Source: Bacteroidota bacterium
GTDB taxonomy: Bacteria; Bacteroidota; Bacteroidia; Chitinophagales; BACL12
DNA: 64,000 nt
Direction: 5' to 3'
Assembly: GCA_016706255.1 (NCBI GenBank)
Contig: JADJJZ010000003.1
Location: 1,274,501-1,338,500, forward strand
In this document: positions 26,084 to 36,232 of the stretch, one piece after another
Layout of the letters: the number at the start of each line of letters is the position of its first letter
Position numbering within the stretch: the first letter of the stretch is position 1
Notes under the pieces: generated by a model
Told to the model about the DNA's origin: nothing
Databases searched by the model: none
What the model saw: only the letters and a program-made list of their open reading frames with translations
Translations under genes and position numbers: made by a program

Positions 26084-26677
26084 ATGAAAATGCTGCTTTC
26101 TTTATGCTTTATGGTTTTGATTGGAAGTCAGGTTTCCGCTCAATCGCCCTTTAAAAATCTGGTGGTATCACAATTTGGAGATAGTATCTTGGTGAATTGG
26201 ACCCTGAGTGGCGGTTCAACCTGCTTCGACATGCATTTGATGCGGTCATCCCAGGGTTCTGACTTTGGTGAGGTGTTTTCCGTGCCGGGGGTTTGTGGTG
26301 GTGCTGATGACCAGTATTACGATTTTATTGATACTGAAGACCTTGTTTCAGGCACCACTTATGAATACATGGTTACGGCATCCAACGGCGTTTATGAGAG
26401 TGAAACGGTAAGTATATTATTTATTAATGCAGGTGATGTGCAGCTGTTTGTATATCCCAACCCTTCACAAACGGAAATACAGGTTACCATTGATAATAAA
26501 TTTACGCCTGCTTTTTTTGTTGAACTTTATACCGTTGATGGTAAACTCATGCAAAAATCGCGGGAGGTAAGTAATTTATTTTCTATTAATACCACAGCAT
26601 TGCCGCCGAATGGTTATTTATTAAAAATAGTTACGCAGGATGGTGATATTTTAGCACAACAATTTATTGTGCAATAA
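26084..26677 (+). CDS. T9SS type A sorting-domain protein
   Basis: 197 residues. Signal peptide to about 19 (VSAQ), a single fibronectin-III-like domain (about 22-115) and a C-terminal T9SS tail starting VYPNPSQTE and ending QQFIVQ. It is predicted to be exported by the Sec system and then passed through the type IX machinery to the surface or medium. The binding role of the single domain is unknown. Its stop overlaps the stop of the convergent tyrS gene by 14 nt. Confidence 0.82.
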   Translation: MKMLLSLCFMVLIGSQVSAQSPFKNLVVSQFGDSILVNWTLSGGSTCFDMHLMRSSQGSDFGEVFSVPGVCGGADDQYYDFIDTEDLVSGTTYEYMVTASNGVYESETVSILFINAGDVQLFVYPNPSQTEIQVTIDNKFTPAFFVELYTVDGKLMQKSREVSNLFSINTTALPPNGYLLKIVTQDGDILAQQFIVQ

Positions 26678-27944
26678 TGAGGAAATAATTCTTTTTGCCG
26701 CGTTGAATTAAAATAAATTTTCCGTTAATCAGATATTCACCGTTTATCATTTTTTCGGCATCACTTACTTTTTCTTTATTCATGCTCAACGAATTTTCCT
26801 GCATGGCACGTTTATATTCGCCTTTTGATGCAAGAATGGTTGTTTTATCTGCAAGTAAATCGCCGAACAAAATCCCGTTTTCAATTACCGATTTTTCAAT
26901 CTGAAATTGTGGAACACCATCCAATACATCAAGCAATAATTCGTCGCTCAATTTTTCGAAATCTGCTTTGGTTGCTTTACCAAATAAAATATCGCTTGCG
27001 GCTACGGCATTATGATAATCTTCTTCGCTGTGAACACGAATGGTAATGTCTTTTGCTAATTCCTTCTGAAGCAGACGGAGATGCGGTTCTGCGCGATGAC
27101 GGGTAATGATATCTTCAATAACAGCTCTTTCAAAAAGGGTAAAAATTTTGATATAAGTTTCAGCATCCGCATCACTTGAATTTAACCAGAATTGATAGAA
27201 GCGATAAGGAGAAGTACGTTTAGCATCTAACCAGATATTTCCACCCTCAGTTTTTCCGAATTTTGTGCCATCTGCCTTTTTAATTAATGGTGTACAAATT
27301 GCATAAGCTTCACCACCACCTTTTCTTCGAATTAATTCGTTACCGGTTGTAATATTTCCCCATTGATCGCTACCACCCATTTGCAGCATTACTTGATTAT
27401 TTTTCCATAAATAATAAAAATCATAACCCTGTAATAACTGATATGCAAATTCAGTAAATGAGATACCTTTTTCCAATCTTGTCTGCACTGAATCTTTAGC
27501 CATCATATAACTGATGGTAAGATGTTTTCCCACCTCGCGCAAAAATTCAAGGAATGAAAAGTTTTTCATCCAGTCGTAATTATTTACGAGTAGTGCAGCA
27601 TTTTCACCTTTATCGAAGTTTAAAAATTTAGCTAACTGTTTTTGTTGAGATGAGATATTATGTTGTAAAGCCGCTTCATCCAATAAATTGCGTTCAGCAC
27701 TTTTTCCTGAAGGGTCGCCAACCATACCGGTAGCGCCGCCCAATAAAGCAATCGGCTGATGACCACAATTTTGAAAATGTAATAAGGTCATAATCTGCAC
27801 CATATTGCCCACGCCAAGCGAATCTGCTGTCGGGTCAAACCCAATATAACCCTTAGCCATACCTTTATTCAGGAAGTCCTCAGTTCCGGGCATCATATCA
27901 AACAACATCCCGCGCCAGCGTAACTCTTCAACAAAATTTTTCAT
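26664..27944 (-). CDS. tyrS: Tyrosyl-tRNA synthetase
   Basis: 426 residues, TyrRS length. The class I signature reads FDPTADSLGVGN, a variant of the HIGH box. GGSDQWGNITTG is diagnostic of TyrRS, and the KMSKS loop is KFGKTEGG. An S4-like RNA-binding domain ends the protein. It charges tRNA-Tyr. On the minus strand a perfect -7 box TATTTTTG ends 4 nt before the ATG. Confidence 0.96.
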   Translation of the reverse strand: MKNFVEELRWRGMLFDMMPGTEDFLNKGMAKGYIGFDPTADSLGVGNMVQIMTLLHFQNCGHQPIALLGGATGMVGDPSGKSAERNLLDEAALQHNISSQQKQLAKFLNFDKGENAALLVNNYDWMKNFSFLEFLREVGKHLTISYMMAKDSVQTRLEKGISFTEFAYQLLQGYDFYYLWKNNQVMLQMGGSDQWGNITTGNELIRRKGGGEAYAICTPLIKKADGTKFGKTEGGNIWLDAKRTSPYRFYQFWLNSSDADAETYIKIFTLFERAVIEDIITRHRAEPHLRLLQKELAKDITIRVHSEEDYHNAVAASDILFGKATKADFEKLSDELLLDVLDGVPQFQIEKSVIENGILFGDLLADKTTILASKGEYKRAMQENSLSMNKEKVSDAEKMINGEYLINGKFILIQRGKKNYFLIIAQ

Positions 27945-27948
27945 GGTG

Positions 27949-27956
27949 CAAAAATA
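27949..27956 (-). promoter_or_regulatory. -7 box of tyrS
   Basis: TATTTTTG on the minus strand, ending 4 nt before the tyrS ATG. The transcript would begin at or next to the start codon. Confidence 0.55.
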
Positions 27957-28044
27957 ATGACATTAAAATTATACGGAAATCCAAACCGTGAAGCGCAAAA
28001 ACACGTTATAAATATTTGTATATTGTACGCAAAAATTCAGGCTT

Positions 28045-28719
28045 TTGAACTTTTTATCACATTTCTACCACGATTTTCCGATCAGCGACCCCTATTTTGC
28101 TGCGGGCGTCATTTTGCCCGATATTTTATCGAATTACACATACCGGACAGGTGAGGTGGTTAAACTGCACCCGCAAAAGCTTGTGTACACAGACATTCCT
28201 GAATTGATGGCGCTTACAAATGGTGTAAAACAGCATTATTTTGTGGACGGCCACTTTCATGAGTCGGCGTTTTTTGAGGAAAATACGGCCTTGATTACGG
28301 AAAGAATTAAACAAGGTGAATTTGACTGTTTTAATAAACGATTGTATGCAATCAGTCATGTTATGCTTGAAATCGTGTTGGACAGGGTGCTGCTGAGCCA
28401 ATATCCTGACATTTGTGAGAACTTATACGATATGATTAATCGGGTTGAAACACAGTATGTAAGCCGCCTGGTGGAAATAAACACCGCCGCTTCTGACCCT
28501 AATAGTATCGGCACGCATTTCCGGGTGTTTCGCGAGCGTCGGTTTTTGTTTGATTATGCTTATGATGAGCGGTTTACCGGCATCATAAACGGGATAAATA
28601 TTCGTTTAGGTAATCCACCTATGACCGAAAATGAACAAAATCGGTTTAAAAATGTAATCCATGACATCGAAAAGACCATTCACAGCCAAAAATTTCCTAA
28701 ATTTCGGACTGATTCGTGA
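28045..28719 (+). CDS. AcpH/DUF479-like protein
   Basis: 224 residues from a TTG start. The N-terminus MNFLSHFYHD and the later GVKQHYFVDGHFHES parallel the MN.LAH and HR.ID.FTDSH motifs of acyl-carrier-protein phosphodiesterases (DUF479). If correct it would remove 4'-phosphopantetheine from ACP, but several Bacteroidota members have no proven function. The His/Asp positions are kept, supporting a metal site. It ends 7 nt before the PorV2-like gene. Confidence 0.6.
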   Translation: MNFLSHFYHDFPISDPYFAAGVILPDILSNYTYRTGEVVKLHPQKLVYTDIPELMALTNGVKQHYFVDGHFHESAFFEENTALITERIKQGEFDCFNKRLYAISHVMLEIVLDRVLLSQYPDICENLYDMINRVETQYVSRLVEINTAASDPNSIGTHFRVFRERRFLFDYAYDERFTGIINGINIRLGNPPMTENEQNRFKNVIHDIEKTIHSQKFPKFRTDS

Positions 28720-28726
28720 ACCATAC

Positions 28727-29836
28727 ATGAGAAAGTTTAGTATTTTGATTTTAAGCGGCTTGTTCGCCTTGTCTGCCTTTGGACAGGACAATACGCCAAA
28801 ATATAGCAATGAATTTTTATCCATTGGTATTTCAGCCCGTGCATTGGGTATGAGCAGCAGTGTGGTTGCCTCAGTTAATGATGTTACATCAGGATATTGG
28901 AATCCCGCCGGTTTAACACAAATTTCCTCCGATATGCAAATAGGGGTTATGCATGCCGAATACTTTGCAGGAATTGCGAAGTATGATTACGGCTCATTTG
29001 CTATGCCACTAAAAGATAAAAGTGCAACCATCGGATTATCGCTGATCCGATTTGGTGTTGATGATATTCCGAACACCCTGTTTTTAGTTGAGCCTGATGG
29101 TAGTATTAATTACGATAATATCACTGCGTTTTCTGTTGCAGATTATGCTTTTTTAGGTAGTTATGCCACTAAATTAAAATGGAATAATTTACGTGTTGGC
29201 GGCAATATCAAAGTTGTACATCGTGAAGCAGGTGATTTTGCAACAGCTTGGGGTTTTGGTTTAGATGCCGGTGCACAAATGGATTATAAAAATTGGAAAT
29301 TCGGAGCAACATTTAAAGACATTACTTCCACATTTAATGCTTGGAGCTTTTCATTTACTGAAGAAGAAAAGGATGTATTACTCGCAACCGGAAATGTGCT
29401 GCCTGAAAATAGTATTGAAATTACCACACCCAAAATTATTTTAGGTGCTGCTTATGATTTTACTATAAATGAAAATTTTGGCTTGTTAGCTGAAATTGAT
29501 GCAGATATTACCACCGACGGCAGAAGAAATGTTTTAATCAGTGCTGAACCAATCAGTGTTGACCCACATCTTGGTATTGAAGCTGATTATAAAAATTTTA
29601 TTTTTTTACGTGGCGGAATAGGTAATGTGCAGCGGTATATTCCGGATGATTTATATGAAGAAGCTTGGACGCTGCAACCAAATATTGGATTAGGAATTGA
29701 AATCGGACCTGTGCAATTGGATTATGCCTATACCAATATTGGTAAACAGAGTGAAGTGTTGTATTCCCATGTTTTCAGTTTGTTATTTAATATCAATAAA
29801 AGTGTTCCGCTATCCACAGGAACACCCAAATTTTAA
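28727..29836 (+). CDS. PorV/PorQ-family outer-membrane protein (PorV2-like)
   Basis: 369 residues from ATG 28727; signal peptide ends SAFGQ. The mature N-terminus FLSIGISARALGMSSSVVA and WNPAGL are the family signature, and the rest is a beta-barrel of FadL-like type. PorV proteins shuttle T9SS cargo to the PorU sortase. It lies 26 nt before a PorU-like C25 protease gene, the typical PorV2-PorU2 pair, distinct from the core T9SS loci. Confidence 0.85.
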   Translation: MRKFSILILSGLFALSAFGQDNTPKYSNEFLSIGISARALGMSSSVVASVNDVTSGYWNPAGLTQISSDMQIGVMHAEYFAGIAKYDYGSFAMPLKDKSATIGLSLIRFGVDDIPNTLFLVEPDGSINYDNITAFSVADYAFLGSYATKLKWNNLRVGGNIKVVHREAGDFATAWGFGLDAGAQMDYKNWKFGATFKDITSTFNAWSFSFTEEEKDVLLATGNVLPENSIEITTPKIILGAAYDFTINENFGLLAEIDADITTDGRRNVLISAEPISVDPHLGIEADYKNFIFLRGGIGNVQRYIPDDLYEEAWTLQPNIGLGIEIGPVQLDYAYTNIGKQSEVLYSHVFSLLFNINKSVPLSTGTPKF

Positions 29837-29862
29837 TAATAACGCACACACAAAAGTTATAT

Positions 29863-32800
29863 ATGAAAAGACATTTACTCGTAATTATTTTCATATTATC
29901 CGGTTTTAATTTGTTTTGTCAAACCTATGGCAACGAATGGATTAATTACGACCAGCAATATTTAAAATTCCCGATTGCTAAGGACGGCATTTATCGAATT
30001 AACTATACTACATTAAATGCAGCGCTCACAGAATTAGGTGTTCCAATTGCTTCAATCGACCCACGTAACTTTCAGTTGTTTAATAAGGGAGAAGAAGCTA
30101 ATATCTATATAGCAGGGGAAAACGACGGTGTATTTAATGCATCAGATTACATTGAATTTTACGGTAAAAAAAATGACGGCACTTTTGATTCATTATTATT
30201 TGATAATGGCAAATGGCAATTGCAACAATACGAGAGTTTAATTACTGATACGGCCATGTATTTTTTAACATGGAACGATTTAATTACGAATCACCGCTTA
30301 GATGTAATTACCAATAACCTGGCCGGCGCGCCTGCTCCCGTTGAATATAATGAGTATACCAGCTTAATCGTTTTTGGTTCAGTATACGGTTCGGGTAATT
30401 TTAATCCGGGTACTGATAATTATGATATTTATGCTTCCGATTATACCGATGGTGAAGGGTTTACCACTCCAAGATATAATTTAAGTAATTACGATATCAG
30501 TCTGGCCTCACCCAATATTTATACCGGCTCTTCATTTATTCCGACTTTGAAGTTGGCTATGGTTGGAACCGGTGCATCTGAACATCACGCCCTGATAAAA
30601 TTTAATGGTTCTGTAATAAAGGATACCACATTTTATGACTACAAAGTATTGCGCTATAATTTTTTGTTAGATAATATTTTGAGTAATAATACCGTAACAT
30701 TTTCCAGTGGCCCGGTTACAACCGATTATCAGCGATATTCATTTCTCGAATTAAAATACCCGAGGTTATTTGATTTTGATAATGCTTCCAAAGTAAAAAC
30801 GGAATTGCCACAAATTGTAGGAACTTCTACGTATATTGAAATAACCGATTTTAATGAAAAGGCTACATCAACATTGTTGTATGATTTATCATTGAATAAA
30901 CGCATTGAAGCAATTGTAGAATCCGATATTTCAAAATTTCATCTGGACTATAATGCTTCTTCAAGTGAAATTTATTTTACCAGTCAGGACATCACAGATA
31001 TTCCTAATATTCCGTCAATGGAACCGGTACATTTTGTGAATTATGGTGCGGTTGCCAATCAGGGGAATTATATTATTGTTTCTAATAAAGTATTATACGA
31101 CGATGGTACCGGTACAAACTGGGTTGATGAATATAAAAATTATCGCTCATCAGTTGCCGGTGGCAGTCATGATGTAATTGTTGCCGATATTGATGTATTG
31201 TATGATATGTTTTCATACGGATTACAAAAACACCCGCTGGCATTACGCAATTTTTTCCTTTATAGTCTGGATAGTTTTGATATTGCTCCGGAATTTATTT
31301 TTATTATCGGGAAGTCTTATTCGTATGATGTAACTCGTGCAAATGCAACTCCTGAATATGCTGCAGATTTAATTCCAACCTTTGGGCATACCGGGTCTGA
31401 TAATATGATGGTTGCACGAAGAGGTGATGTAGCACCTTTAATTCCAATAGGTCGTATTTCAGCGCAGTCGGGAAACGATGTGCGCATTTATTACGACAAG
31501 ATGGTTGATTTCGAAGCTGCTCAGGCAGATAATACACAAACCATTGCTAATAAAGCGTGGATGAAAAATGTATTACATTTTGCAGGTGGTTTAAATGAAT
31601 TTGAACAATCGTTGTTTAATTCATTTCTGATGCAATATAAAGCGATCATTGAGGATACATTATATGGTGGGAATGTAATACCATTTAATAAATTAAATGC
31701 CGACCCGATTTTTTATAGCGAGTCAGAATATATTGATTCATTAATCAACAACGGCGTTTCATTGGTAACATTTTTTGGGCATAGTTCAACAGGAAGTTTT
31801 GACTTTAATATCGGCGAACCTGAAGAATTTGAAAATGAAGGAAAATATTTCGCGGTTTTTGGCAACGGTTGTAATACAGCTGCCATTCATGGTGAATCAT
31901 ATACCTTAGGTGAACGTTATATTTTTGCTGAAGATAAAGGAGCGATTGCATTTATTGCTGCGTCTAATTATTCGATTGCTGCAAATCTGCATACTTATGC
32001 TACATTATTTTATCGCGAATTAGCTAATTATTCATATGATTTACCAATTGGAGTTGCTCTGCAGGCTGTAGCCGATACTTTATGGCCGACATTGAATGTA
32101 TTCGACCGAATGACCATCGAACATAATACATTACAGGGTGATCCTGCATTGCGATTAAATACCCATCAGCAACCGGATTATGTAATTGAGGCACCGTATG
32201 TTTCTTTTGAACCGAATGTCGTTTCTGCAGGAACAGATACAATGTATATGCAGTTAATTGTTACCAATATTGGTAAAGCAATTGATTCATCCTATTTTGT
32301 TGAAGTTGTAAGAACTAAACCTGATGGCGAAACTTCTACCTTTTTTGAACGTTTCCACTCAACTTATTTTAGAGATACATTAGTAATTCCATTTCCTACC
32401 GACGGATTAGAAGGCGCAGGGTTAAATAATTTTTCTATTCACATCGATAAAGAAAATGAAATTGCAGAACCTGACGAATTAAATAATATTTTAAATACCA
32501 GTGTATTTATTATTTCTGATGATGCTATCCCGATTTATCCTGTGGAGTTTAGTATCATGAATCATACACCGGAATATTTTGCAGCCTCTACTACAAACGT
32601 ATTTGCGGAAAATAAACAATATATTATTGAAGCCGATACCACTATGTTGTTTAACTCTCCATTTTTGAGAACAACAATGGTTACCGAATCCGGTGGTGTG
32701 GTGAAATGGGAAAACCCGCCGTTGTCATATATTCCGAATATGGTTTATTACTGGCGCATTACACCTGATACCAGCGCCGGAACAGAATCGATGTGGCGTT

Positions 32801-34866
32801 CAAGTTCGTTTTTATATTTACCGGGTGATATTACAGGATGGAACCAGTCGCATTATTACCAATATCTTGAAAACGATTACAGTAATATTAATTTAGAACC
32901 TACACGCAATTTTGAATTTGTTCCCGATGTTAAAACATATGAAGTAGCAACAGGTATTTATCCTACTACACATTGGACCGAAGTTACCAGTTATGGTGAT
33001 GGTGAATTACTTGCATTGGGTTCATGTGCTTCGGCAGGATTTGTTGTATTGGTTGCAGATGCCAACTCGGCTGAATTATGGCGGACTAGTGAAGTTGGTG
33101 TATCCAATACGGGCCCTTACGGCGATGTATATTGCAGTGCCGATCCTTATGAACAAGTAATTCAGTTTTATACGAATACACCTGCCTCACGTGAAGCATT
33201 ATATCAGTTTATGATGAACACGCTTCCCGACAGCACACATTTTATTGCCTACAGTAATAATTACCCTGAATTTAATACCTGGCTCGACGATGAAGCCATT
33301 TATGGGCATACGTTGTTTGATGCGTTTAATGCATATGGTGCAACAGATATTAATGCTTTATCGGTATTTGATTATGATCGCTCTTATATTTTTTATGCGA
33401 AGAAAGGTGCACCGGAAACTAAATTTGAATTAATTGGCGATCCTGAAGGACATAAAATTGAAGCATCATTTATTTTACATGGAAACTGGAATAAGGGAAC
33501 AGTAGAATCACCATTAATCGGACCGGCATATACTTTTGATAAAGTGCAATGGAGTTTTTATGCTAATGATTTAGCATCTGCAGATACCAATAAAATATCT
33601 GTGTATGGTGTAAAAAATAATTTAACTGAAACATTATTGCGCTCGGGTTTACAAAGCGGTGATACTTCATTGTCTTTTGTAGATGCAGATTTATATGCTT
33701 ATGTGCGATTGAAACTTGAAACTCAGGATGACACCTTGCGCACACCGGCACAATTTAATTACTGGCGTGTAATTTATGATCCTGTTCCGGAAGCTGCATT
33801 AAATCCGAACATGCATTTTGTTTATGGGGAAGATACTTTATTGCAAGGAGCAACGGCAACATTAGAAATTGCCATCAGCAATGTGAGTGATTATGATATG
33901 GATAGTTTGAAGATAGCATTCACTGTTATTGATCAAAATAATCTTATACATACAATTCCTTATGCACGCCAGGATAGCTTACTGAGTGATGAAACAATGA
34001 TTGCTTACTTACAATTTGCTACCGCCGATATTCCTGCTGGAAGAAATACAGTGATGATAGAAGTAAATCCCAAATATGATCAGGAAGAACAATATCATTT
34101 TAACAATATCGGATTTTTACCATTGGTAAATGAACTCGATCATAAAAATCCATTATTGGATGTTACATTCGATGGTGTGCATATTTTGGATGGAGATATT
34201 GTAAGTGCAAAACCGTCAATTGTAATAAATTTAAAAGATGAAAATCCATACCTGGCATTGTCGGATACGGCGTTGGTGAAAATCGTAATTCAATACCCGG
34301 ATTACAGTTTCCACGATTTTTATTATGATGGCGTAACCACTAAATTTTATCCTGCCGACACTGCTAATCTCGCAGAAAATAACGCAGCGCGTGTAGAAAT
34401 GTCGCCGGTGTTTACCATGGATGGCACTTATGAATTGCATTTGCATGGTGAAGATGAAACAGGTAATGAAGCAGGTGATGTTGATTACAGCATATCATTT
34501 GAGGTAATTAATAAAGCGATGATCAGCAATGTGATGAATTATCCGAATCCATTTACTTCGCAAACAAAATTTGTATTTACGTTAACGGGAAGTGAAGTAC
34601 CTGATTACTTTAAAATTCAAATTATGACGGTTACCGGAAAAGTAGTTCGTGAAATTATGCGCAGTGAATTGGGAGAAATACATATCGGTAATAATATCAC
34701 TGAATTTACATGGGATGGCACCGATCAGTTTGGCGACCAGCTCGCAAATGGATTATACCTGTATCGTGTAGTAACCAGATTGAATGGCGAATCGCTCGAA
34801 AAATACGATACCAATACCGACCAGTATTTTAATTCAGGGTATGGAAAAATGTATTTAGCGCGATAA
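29863..34866 (+). CDS. PorU2-like type IX sortase (peptidase C25 domain)
   Basis: 1667 residues with a signal peptide (about 1-20). The gingipain-type C25 domain (about 395-760) has His640 in FFGHSSTG and Cys670 in GNGCNTAA, the catalytic dyad. Several Ig/CARDB-like beta domains follow (for example 780-880 and 1350-1430). The C-terminus MNYPNPFTS ... DQFGDQLANGLYLYRV is FlgD/T9SS-tail-like. PorU proteins cleave the C-terminal signal of cargo and attach them to the surface; PorU2 is a paralogue of less certain role. The stop codon directly touches that of the convergent ZIP gene. Confidence 0.87.
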   Translation: MKRHLLVIIFILSGFNLFCQTYGNEWINYDQQYLKFPIAKDGIYRINYTTLNAALTELGVPIASIDPRNFQLFNKGEEANIYIAGENDGVFNASDYIEFYGKKNDGTFDSLLFDNGKWQLQQYESLITDTAMYFLTWNDLITNHRLDVITNNLAGAPAPVEYNEYTSLIVFGSVYGSGNFNPGTDNYDIYASDYTDGEGFTTPRYNLSNYDISLASPNIYTGSSFIPTLKLAMVGTGASEHHALIKFNGSVIKDTTFYDYKVLRYNFLLDNILSNNTVTFSSGPVTTDYQRYSFLELKYPRLFDFDNASKVKTELPQIVGTSTYIEITDFNEKATSTLLYDLSLNKRIEAIVESDISKFHLDYNASSSEIYFTSQDITDIPNIPSMEPVHFVNYGAVANQGNYIIVSNKVLYDDGTGTNWVDEYKNYRSSVAGGSHDVIVADIDVLYDMFSYGLQKHPLALRNFFLYSLDSFDIAPEFIFIIGKSYSYDVTRANATPEYAADLIPTFGHTGSDNMMVARRGDVAPLIPIGRISAQSGNDVRIYYDKMVDFEAAQADNTQTIANKAWMKNVLHFAGGLNEFEQSLFNSFLMQYKAIIEDTLYGGNVIPFNKLNADPIFYSESEYIDSLINNGVSLVTFFGHSSTGSFDFNIGEPEEFENEGKYFAVFGNGCNTAAIHGESYTLGERYIFAEDKGAIAFIAASNYSIAANLHTYATLFYRELANYSYDLPIGVALQAVADTLWPTLNVFDRMTIEHNTLQGDPALRLNTHQQPDYVIEAPYVSFEPNVVSAGTDTMYMQLIVTNIGKAIDSSYFVEVVRTKPDGETSTFFERFHSTYFRDTLVIPFPTDGLEGAGLNNFSIHIDKENEIAEPDELNNILNTSVFIISDDAIPIYPVEFSIMNHTPEYFAASTTNVFAENKQYIIEADTTMLFNSPFLRTTMVTESGGVVKWENPPLSYIPNMVYYWRITPDTSAGTESMWRSSSFLYLPGDITGWNQSHYYQYLENDYSNINLEPTRNFEFVPDVKTYEVATGIYPTTHWTEVTSYGDGELLALGSCASAGFVVLVADANSAELWRTSEVGVSNTGPYGDVYCSADPYEQVIQFYTNTPASREALYQFMMNTLPDSTHFIAYSNNYPEFNTWLDDEAIYGHTLFDAFNAYGATDINALSVFDYDRSYIFYAKKGAPETKFELIGDPEGHKIEASFILHGNWNKGTVESPLIGPAYTFDKVQWSFYANDLASADTNKISVYGVKNNLTETLLRSGLQSGDTSLSFVDADLYAYVRLKLETQDDTLRTPAQFNYWRVIYDPVPEAALNPNMHFVYGEDTLLQGATATLEIAISNVSDYDMDSLKIAFTVIDQNNLIHTIPYARQDSLLSDETMIAYLQFATADIPAGRNTVMIEVNPKYDQEEQYHFNNIGFLPLVNELDHKNPLLDVTFDGVHILDGDIVSAKPSIVINLKDENPYLALSDTALVKIVIQYPDYSFHDFYYDGVTTKFYPADTANLAENNAARVEMSPVFTMDGTYELHLHGEDETGNEAGDVDYSISFEVINKAMISNVMNYPNPFTSQTKFVFTLTGSEVPDYFKIQIMTVTGKVVREIMRSELGEIHIGNNITEFTWDGTDQFGDQLANGLYLYRVVTRLNGESLEKYDTNTDQYFNSGYGKMYLAR

Positions 34867-35619
34867 TTATTCGAGCATTACGGTTATTAATGCAATACCG
34901 GCGCCGGCAAGAATGGCAAGAAATTTATAAACACCAATTTTATGTGCTTTACCGCTTGCTTCAAAAATTATTGTGGTGCTGATATGAATTAGTGAACCAC
35001 ATACAATTGCAATCAGCCATTTAAAATCAAGAATATTTCCGGAGGAAAGTTGTTCACCTGCAAAACTACCGAGTGGTGTCATAATAGCAAATAAGGCTAA
35101 TAAGATATAGGCATTATTTTTATTTCGTACAGAAAAAAACAACACTGTTGCCAATGCAAAAGCTTCAGGAATTTTGTGAACCAGAATAGCTGTAAATAAA
35201 GGCTGAAATTGCGCAGCTTCCATATTACTTGCCGCCAGCGGAACACCTTCCATAAATGCATGAAAACTTAATCCAAAAAACACGCCTGCCACATAACCTT
35301 TACTTTGATGTTCATGTAAATGTAAATGTCCGTGTTCGATACCGCGGGTAAACTGAACAATAATGAGCTGGATAAAAAATCCAATCAGAATATAAATTGC
35401 TGCGGTATAATCGTGGTGATGTTCAACTCCGGTAACCGTTGCACTTTCAGCAAAAATTTCGGGTAAAAGATGTAAAACCACATTTCCCAATAAATAAGCC
35501 CCGCTGAAAGAAAGCAGGATACTCAGTAATTCACTATGCGTTTTATTGCGTAAAAACCAGGCTGCGGCGATTCCGGCAAGTGATGCTAATACAATGAATA
35601 TCAACTGAATGAGGGTCAT
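34867..35619 (-). CDS. ZIP-family metal transporter
   Basis: 250 residues with about 8 transmembrane helices. The metal-site helices carry HAFMEGVPL and HKIPEAFAL. The His-rich cytoplasmic loop HGHLHLHEH (about 115-123) is typical of ZIP zinc/iron importers. It is the last gene of a minus-strand cluster after the methyltransferase and PAP2 genes, 25 nt after PAP2. Its stop is immediately adjacent to the PorU2 stop. Confidence 0.92.
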   Translation of the reverse strand: MTLIQLIFIVLASLAGIAAAWFLRNKTHSELLSILLSFSGAYLLGNVVLHLLPEIFAESATVTGVEHHHDYTAAIYILIGFFIQLIIVQFTRGIEHGHLHLHEHQSKGYVAGVFFGLSFHAFMEGVPLAASNMEAAQFQPLFTAILVHKIPEAFALATVLFFSVRNKNNAYILLALFAIMTPLGSFAGEQLSSGNILDFKWLIAIVCGSLIHISTTIIFEASGKAHKIGVYKFLAILAGAGIALITVMLE

Positions 35620-35644
35620 GCGTTATACTACCAATGTTAAGTTA

Positions 35645-36232
35645 TTAAAGTTCCACTTTCCAGCGGGGGAAAATGAAACGGACTGCAATTTTATATATAA
35701 TTAAGCTAATAATACTACCTAACAGGGCACCGCCAAGTATGTCGAGCGGATAATGGACCCCGACATAAATTTGTGCGAATGACACCAAAGTGGCCCAAAA
35801 CAGCGCCAGTGGGGCTACCCAGCGGTATCGTTTACGGAAAAAGAGCAGGAGGAGGGTAGCAAAAGCAAATGTATTGGTGGCGTGACTGGAGGTAAAACTT
35901 TTTCCTCCGCCACATAATTCGATGCGTAAAGTAACCTTATCCTGAAAATTTTCATCGTTACAAGGTCGCATCCTTCCTACTGCCGGTTTTATAACGGAGC
36001 TGCTGATTTGGTCGCTGGCGACAAAATTTAATCCCAACAACAAAATCAGTATCACGCCTTTCCAACGATATTTTACACATAACAAAATTGCAATTATTGC
36101 ATATAATGGTATCCAGAAAAATTTATCGCGAACAGGAGGAAGTATAACATCAAAAAAACTGTTACCCCATTTGTTGTTAATTATCAAAAACAACCACTGA
36201 TCAAATTGTTGAATTGGTTCGGGGAAGTTCAT
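35645..36232 (-). CDS. PAP2-family membrane phosphatase
   Basis: 195 residues with 5-6 transmembrane helices. The three phosphatase motifs are present: KPAVGRMRP, SFTSSHATN and a His-containing third motif GVHYPLDILGG. It could be undecaprenyl-diphosphate phosphatase-like (BacA-independent type) or a lipid phosphatase. It overlaps the upstream methyltransferase gene by ATGA. Confidence 0.9.
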   Translation of the reverse strand: MNFPEPIQQFDQWLFLIINNKWGNSFFDVILPPVRDKFFWIPLYAIIAILLCVKYRWKGVILILLLGLNFVASDQISSSVIKPAVGRMRPCNDENFQDKVTLRIELCGGGKSFTSSHATNTFAFATLLLLFFRKRYRWVAPLALFWATLVSFAQIYVGVHYPLDILGGALLGSIISLIIYKIAVRFIFPRWKVEL

